In this document: piece by piece, positions 4,838 to 5,590 of the stretch
Layout of the letters: each line of letters begins with the position of its first letter
Numbering within the stretch: position 1 is the stretch's first letter
From: Phycisphaerae bacterium
GTDB lineage: Bacteria; Planctomycetota; Phycisphaerae; UBA1845
Direction of reading: 5' to 3'
Length of the DNA: 5,590 nucleotides
Assembly (NCBI GenBank): GCA_028277545.1
Contig: JANQGB010000222.1
Location: 1 to 5,590, forward strand
The notes under the pieces: generated by a model
The model's database searches: none
Told to the model about the DNA's origin: nothing
The model's input: only the letters and a program-made list of their open reading frames with translations
Position numbers and translations under genes: made by a program

Positions 4838-5590
4838 ATGCAAAACACGTCAACTGACAGAACTGCCGAGGACCTGACTCTCGTCCTGACCGCCAACGGC
4901 AAGACCGGCAGGCGGGTAGCCGAACGTCTGGAGAAGAAAGGCGTCGCCATACGACGCGGCTCGCGCTCGGCGGAGATCCCGTTTGACTGGCATGACCCGG
5001 CCACCTGGGAACCGGCACTGCAAGGCACCGCTGCGGCTTACGTCGTGTATACGCCGGACCTCGCGGTGCCGGCCGCCCCGGGGGCGATTCGAGGGTTCAC
5101 GGACCTGGCCGTCCGCAGCGGCGTTCGCAGACTTGTGCTTCTCTCCGGACGTGGAGAAGAAGAAGCGCTGCGCTGCGAGCGCACCGTCCAGGACTCGGGC
5201 GTTGACTGGACGATCGTCCGAGCAAGTTGGTTCAACCAGAACTTCAGTGAAGGGCCGTTTCGTGACCTCGTGCTCGGCGGTGAGGTCGCACTTCCGGCGG
5301 GTAACGTGTCAGAGCCGTTCGTGGATGCCGACGACATCGCCGACGTGGTCGTCGCCGCCCTGACCGAGCCGGGCCACGCTGGCGAGGTATACGAAGTCAC
5401 CGGCCCCCACCCGATGACCTTCGCTCAGGCCGTCGAAGAAATCGCCAGGGCGTCCGGACGAGACGTCAAGTACTCGCCAATCACCGCTGAGGAATTCAAA
5501 GCGGCCCTGGTGGGACAGGGGGTGCCCGGGGACTACATAGAGCTGCTGAGCTACCTGTTTAGCGAGGTGCTTGACGGGCGCAACGACTTC
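4838..5590 (+). CDS. NmrA-like atypical short-chain dehydrogenase/reductase (3' partial)
   Basis: The frame starts at ATG 4838 with AAGGAG (4825-4830) seven bases upstream and stays open for 251 codons to the right edge. It is a Rossmann-fold protein of the NmrA or atypical SDR type. It has strand LTLVL (13-17), a dinucleotide loop TANGKTG (18-24), a DWHDPATWEPAL segment where the second strand and acidic residues are expected, VVYTPD, VRRLVLLSGRG, DWTIVRASWFNQNF, and EPFVDADDIADVVVAAL. There is no YxxxK pair, as in NmrA-like proteins. The first glycine of the usual GxxGxxG is Thr (T18), with G21 and G24 kept. Family members commonly run to about 280-300 residues, so some 30-50 residues are probably missing. 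It likely binds NADP(H) in the cytoplasm, either as a reductase (azoreductase or quinone-reductase-like relatives exist) or as a redox sensor. No substrate can be named. Confidence 0.9.
   Translation, partial: MQNTSTDRTAEDLTLVLTANGKTGRRVAERLEKKGVAIRRGSRSAEIPFDWHDPATWEPALQGTAAAYVVYTPDLAVPAAPGAIRGFTDLAVRSGVRRLVLLSGRGEEEALRCERTVQDSGVDWTIVRASWFNQNFSEGPFRDLVLGGEVALPAGNVSEPFVDADDIADVVVAALTEPGHAGEVYEVTGPHPMTFAQAVEEIARASGRDVKYSPITAEEFKAALVGQGVPGDYIELLSYLFSEVLDGRNDF

Noticed and set aside
1..5590. CRISPR arrays, insertion sequences, attachment sites
   Set aside because: No regularly spaced repeats, no transposase or integrase motifs and no terminal inverted repeats with target duplications were seen on either strand.

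Overview
The window looks like high-GC bacterial chromosome, most probably from a planctomycete or a close relative. The main pointer is the C-terminus of the first gene. It carries two perfect Asp-rich calcium-loop repeats joined by a Cys-bounded, Pro/Gly-rich spacer, a dockerin-like tail abundant in exported proteins of Planctomycetes. This placement is inference from family knowledge, not a database result. All five genes I can support lie on the + strand. The first runs off the left edge and the last off the right edge. I see no rRNA, tRNA, CRISPR array, insertion sequence or phage gene.

Layout: (1) 2-1117, 3' part of a WD40 beta-propeller protein with the dockerin-like tail. (2) 1118-1736, a gap of about 620 bases with no convincing gene, containing two good hairpins and a possible ECF-type promoter. 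(3) 1737-2294, a carboxymuconolactone decarboxylase/AhpD-like protein with an E-x11-C-x-Y-C-x3-H active site. (4) 2366-2806, a small NTF2-like (DUF1348-type) protein. (5) 3003-4736, an apparently exported two-domain enzyme: an isochorismatase-like cysteine hydrolase fused to an alpha/beta hydrolase with an Asp nucleophile. (6) 4838-5590, an NmrA-like NAD(P)-binding protein, cut by the right edge.

Genes 3 to 6 look like one functional set: a redox/decarboxylase-fold protein, an NTF2-fold protein, two hydrolase activities on one exported chain, and an NAD(P)-dependent reductase or epimerase-like protein. Carboxymuconolactone decarboxylase, oxidoreductase and epimerase genes are the known neighbourhood of ECF41 (SigJ-type) sigma factors, which themselves carry an NTF2/SnoaL-like tail. 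No sigma gene is in the window, but an exact ECF41-type -35 heptamer (TGTCACA) stands in front of the NmrA-like gene. The substrate is unknown. Handling of a reactive small molecule (electrophile, peroxide or aromatic breakdown product) is the most economical guess.

The set is not a tightly packed operon. Gaps are 71, 196 and 101 bases, each gene has its own Shine-Dalgarno sequence, and a GC-rich hairpin starts 12-15 bases after the stop codon of each of the three complete cluster genes. Two of these are very strong: an 18-bp stem at 2306-2345 and a 13-bp stem at 4751-4780. The second can be drawn as one state of a two-state RNA switch in front of the last gene. These RNA structures, the exported fusion enzyme and the possible ECF41 link are the most interesting points.
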